A stretch of 64,000 bases of DNA from Tamarix chinensis (Eukaryota > Streptophyta > Magnoliopsida > Caryophyllales > Tamaricaceae): assembly GCA_030549775.1 (NCBI GenBank), contig CM060171.1:61624360-61688359 (forward strand). Direction: 5' to 3'. Within the stretch, counting starts at the first letter, position 1. The number at the start of each line of letters is the position of its first letter. The notes under the pieces were generated by a model that was not told the DNA's origin, made no database searches, and saw only the letters and a list, made by a program, of their open reading frames with translations. Below are positions 61,011 through 64,000 of the stretch, in pieces. Both the position numbers and the translations under genes were made by a program.

Positions 61011-63108
61011 TGTGGCACCCCTAATTTATATGCCTAAAAGTTTCATTTTGTAGAACCGTTAACTATCAAATTACTGGGTGTTATCGCCGCACTAAGCATA
61101 AGTCCGTCTTTCCCATCTTTCTTATGCCAAGTGCTAAGGATAAAGCAAACCAAAACTAGAGTAGATTAGTGGAAATAGAATACCATAAGTAGATAAACTT
61201 TATGGATAAATATTGTTAGTACAATAAGGTAACCAAAGTACATCAAGGGATATAAGTGTTAAAAGGAAAATCGATCATAACCAAAAATTAGTAACCATAG
61301 GTATGACATTGGTTTGTCCTAACTCTTAGACCTAAATAACTACTCTAAAAATAGGACTTCTTCCAAAGGACTCTACTTATCCTTCTCATTCTTATACACT
61401 TCATGAAACTTCATGGTCCTCACGTAGTCATCTGTAAAAGTAGTATTAGTACAACTTCCTCGTACTGAGTAAATCACAATACCTTACAAGAAGTAACATA
61501 CTCGCATTTCATATAGTCACACAAAATCCAAAAATTATACTCGAGCATAAAGCATGTACCATAGCCAAAAAAAATATTAATGGAACAATGTATATGAACA
61601 TCCAATCTCAAACTCAATAATAAAACATACTAGTCAACTTCTTATTATTTCAAGGTAAAAAGTCATATATGATTATTTAAATACATTTCGAACACAGTGG
61701 TAGGGCACTAAGGCAAGTACTAAAATAATAATCCAAAAAAATAGCAGGGTATGGCACTAAGACTTCTACTGAACCAATAAATCCAAAACAAACTAAGGTA
61801 GGACATGGAGGCTACTACCAGACCAATAAATACAATTAATACCAAGATAAGGCACTAAGGCATCTACCAAACCAATAAATCCAACACAATACTAAGGTAG
61901 GGTATGGAGGCATATACCAAACCAACAAATCATTTCTCTTCATTTTCTTACACAACAACTATTTCCATTTTTACTTACTTATATGAGGGGGATACAATTA
62001 ACTTAAGGACACTAAGATACACTTGATCATATTGGTATTCGAAAGCAACACGATACCCTTATCTCAAACCTAGGGATATAGCAGTATGCTTGGTCATACC
62101 GATACACAACATAATATCCTCCAACCTCACTCACCTAGTCCTTAAGTATCGATACCCCCTATAGGGCCCATAGGTCACCTATAGAGTAGAGTAGGGCCTT
62201 AACTGCAACACATCGACATACCAGCGAACCAAAATAAATGATGTCTAACACCTCACCTTTAGGACAGCCAATCCCAAAGAGCAAATCATTCCCAACTCAA
62301 GTTCTTTCACTTTAAGTATTAATTTTATGAGGTGATCACATAATTTACATAAAAAAATTTCCCTTTTATTTCTAATTTTTGAGGTAAACCTAAGGTCATT
62401 AGTCTATGTCAAGCCAATTCAAAGCTAAGGCCAACCTATCAAAATTCTAAGACAATCATAGCATCCAATTATTTATAAAAGATACATTATGTCAAAATTA
62501 TCAAAATACCCTTCAAAATCCTAGTTTTGCCACTTTATATATTTTTGTACCAAACATTATCATTACACTAGATTTTTCATGATTCAAAAAAATAATATTC
62601 CACATTATTTTACAACACGGGTAATCTTTGCATTTTAGCAATGATTTATACTTTTCATTTTGTATGCATTTAGTGGGCTACACCCACAAAACCCTAATCA
62701 TGCAACTCTCACATATCATATCTTCCATGCAGCACTACACACACATTTAAAGCATAAAATATTATTTAAATAGGAATATTATCATCATAGTACATATAAG
62801 GATAAATCTCTAACCTCAAGTCATGTGAATAGAATATATCATAAACTAACCCTAATCAAGCACATTTGCTTCCATATGAACCATCGTAACCTCAATCTAC
62901 CATGTATTATCAATCATGAGGATGTGAATAACTTTTCAAGAATAAAAATCCTAAAAAAATACTCGACATGGGGATGTAAATTATTTGACATATTACCATA
63001 TATATAACTTAAATTTCAACAATTATACATATCATCCCTTCAGCATGCTTTCATTTTATCATGCATATCATAATACTTTAAAAACATAAAAATCTATCAT
63101 GATTCTAG
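61011..63108 (-). mobile_element. Truncated minus-oriented gypsy LTR
   Basis: It starts TGTGGCACCCC at 61011, a decayed LTR end, and follows the start of the solo LTR at 24432 in content: a TATCGCCGCACTAAGC-type segment, a TGCCAAGTGCTAAGG segment, then a tandem-repeat region and the GATACCCCCTATAGGGCC segment near 62150. The U3 part is missing: the sequence is cut by another LTR start at 63109. No coding sequence. Confidence 0.6.
61685..61930. repeat. Tandem repeat of about 60 bp, roughly four diverged copies
   Basis: Units share GGCACTAAGGCA or GGACATGGAGGC-type starts and an ACCAATAAATCCAA-type end. The position in the LTR corresponds to that of the 64-bp repeat in the solo LTR at 25137, but the unit sequence has diverged or been replaced. 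Confidence 0.7.
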
Positions 63109-64000
63109 TGTAATACCTCGTACTTTGTGAAGTTTGTTGAATGAGAAGTTATGGTATTTATTAATATTTGATAGTGTTTGATTTTGGGTTTGGAAATATA
63201 ATTGAGTTAGAGGAAAGGTTGGATTTGAATTATCTTTTGAAGTTGAATAAAATGAGTTTTTGGGCATACCGATCAATTGGTTCTATAAACCGACTAAATG
63301 GTTCTTCATTTCAGTTAAAGGGTTTTACTCGACCAAACTAATCAACTGGTTTGGTGAATCAATTGAATAGGTTGTAGAATAGTCGACTAGTAGGCAAAAC
63401 TAATTGACTAATTTGTTAAGCTAAGTAAATTTTCAAAACTTAATTTTTCTAGGAAATTTTTTTATACAAAAATAGAATCTTGATAATCCTTTTTCAAGAT
63501 GTTCTAAAAAGATTCTTAACCTTTCTTAACATTCATTCAACTGAGCTTCTGCCTAGTACAAATCTGAGGGTTCGATTTGGATAATTGAGGGGGAGGATGA
63601 ACTTAGCTTTGTCTTCTTCTACCTCTCTCCTCTGCACACTTTTGGAATAGTTGCTTTGATTCCCAAACCTTTCTCTGTTTGGTTGGGAGATACCTTCCAT
63701 GGTTATTGTTCATTTCCTCTTTTATGTTTGACATTTTTGGGTGAATTTGACCTACACGTTTTTAGAAATCACAATTTTAGCTTTATAGAGGCAGTCAACC
63801 TATCGTTGAAAAAATATGCCCATTTAAATCAAATTTAAATGGTAGAAACTAGGGGTTTTTTTATCTCTTCCTAACCACACTCATTCTTGTACCGATTTTT
63901 TGGCTATAAATAGCCTTAATAGCATCTTCCATTCACTTTTCTTTCAGCCACCGAAGTAGTCCAACTCTCTCTAACTGTGTGTTCTTTCTCCTAAATTTGG
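63109..64000 (+). mobile_element. Start of a plus-oriented gypsy-type LTR, cut by the window end
   Basis: TGTAATACCTCG at 63109 is a gypsy LTR start of the kind seen at 5014 and 18858. The first 400 bp include imperfect repeats around ATCAATTGGTT / CGACTA, and a TATAAATAG box lies at 63905-63913. The sequence after it (CTCTCTCTAACTGTGTG) resembles a transcript leader. No end or primer site is reached. A host promoter is an alternative reading. Confidence 0.5.
63905..63913 (+). promoter_or_regulatory. TATA box in the terminal LTR-like sequence
   Basis: TATAAATAG preceded by GGC and followed by pyrimidine-rich sequence, about 800 bp after the LTR start. Inferred from sequence only. Confidence 0.5.

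Overview
This 64 kb window is plant nuclear DNA, most likely from a eudicot with a repeat-rich genome. The evidence is an Arabidopsis-type telomere motif (CCCTAAA), plant Ty3/gypsy lineages (Tekay/Del-like, Athila, CRM-like) with plant-style primer-binding sites, hAT-like elements with 8-bp target duplications, and one exon recognisable as the start of a plant EamA/DMT-type transporter. The species cannot be named from sequence alone.

Layout. (1) 1-1.75 kb is the 5' end of the only probable host gene, on the minus strand: coding exon 1 at 1332-1415, with intron 1 running off the left edge. (2) 1.75-5.0 kb is AT-rich intergenic DNA with a 669-bp hAT-like MITE (exact 8-bp target duplication) and a decayed LINE tail. 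(3) 5.0-18.9 kb is Ty3/gypsy element A (plus strand, Tekay/Del-like). Its roughly 3.6-kb 5' LTR is split by a 5.6-kb hAT-like element. That element holds a 235-bp-period tandem array and a TA-microsatellite-flanked TIR element, which itself carries about 1 kb of degenerate telomere-like repeat. A's gag is split by a palindromic Athila-type LTR insertion. (4) 18.9-23.2 kb holds two LTRs of one family in inverted orientation; the right one is the 3' LTR of element C. (5) 21.5-44.7 kb is Tekay/Del-like element C (minus strand), split inside integrase by a complete Athila element B (plus, 24383-42808). B's 5' LTR is itself split by a 4.9-kb solo LTR with a perfect TTTAT duplication. (6) 45-53.5 kb is layered, decayed minus-strand gypsy LTR sequence. 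(7) 53539-60562 is element E, a complete 7.0-kb chromovirus-type element (minus strand, CRM-like) with two 866-bp LTRs and an exact AGTTT duplication; it is the youngest intact insertion. (8) 61-64 kb holds a truncated minus-strand LTR, then the start of a plus-strand LTR that leaves the window.

Functionally this is a stack of nested transposition events. Order of insertion can be read from the junctions: A before its hAT and foldback insertions; C before B before the solo LTR; old LTR layers before E. All gag-pol genes carry stops or frameshifts, so none of the elements looks autonomous. I found no unambiguous new biological system. The most unusual structures are the transposon-borne telomere-like array and the palindromic LTR insertion whose two outer ends are both the same (U3) LTR end.
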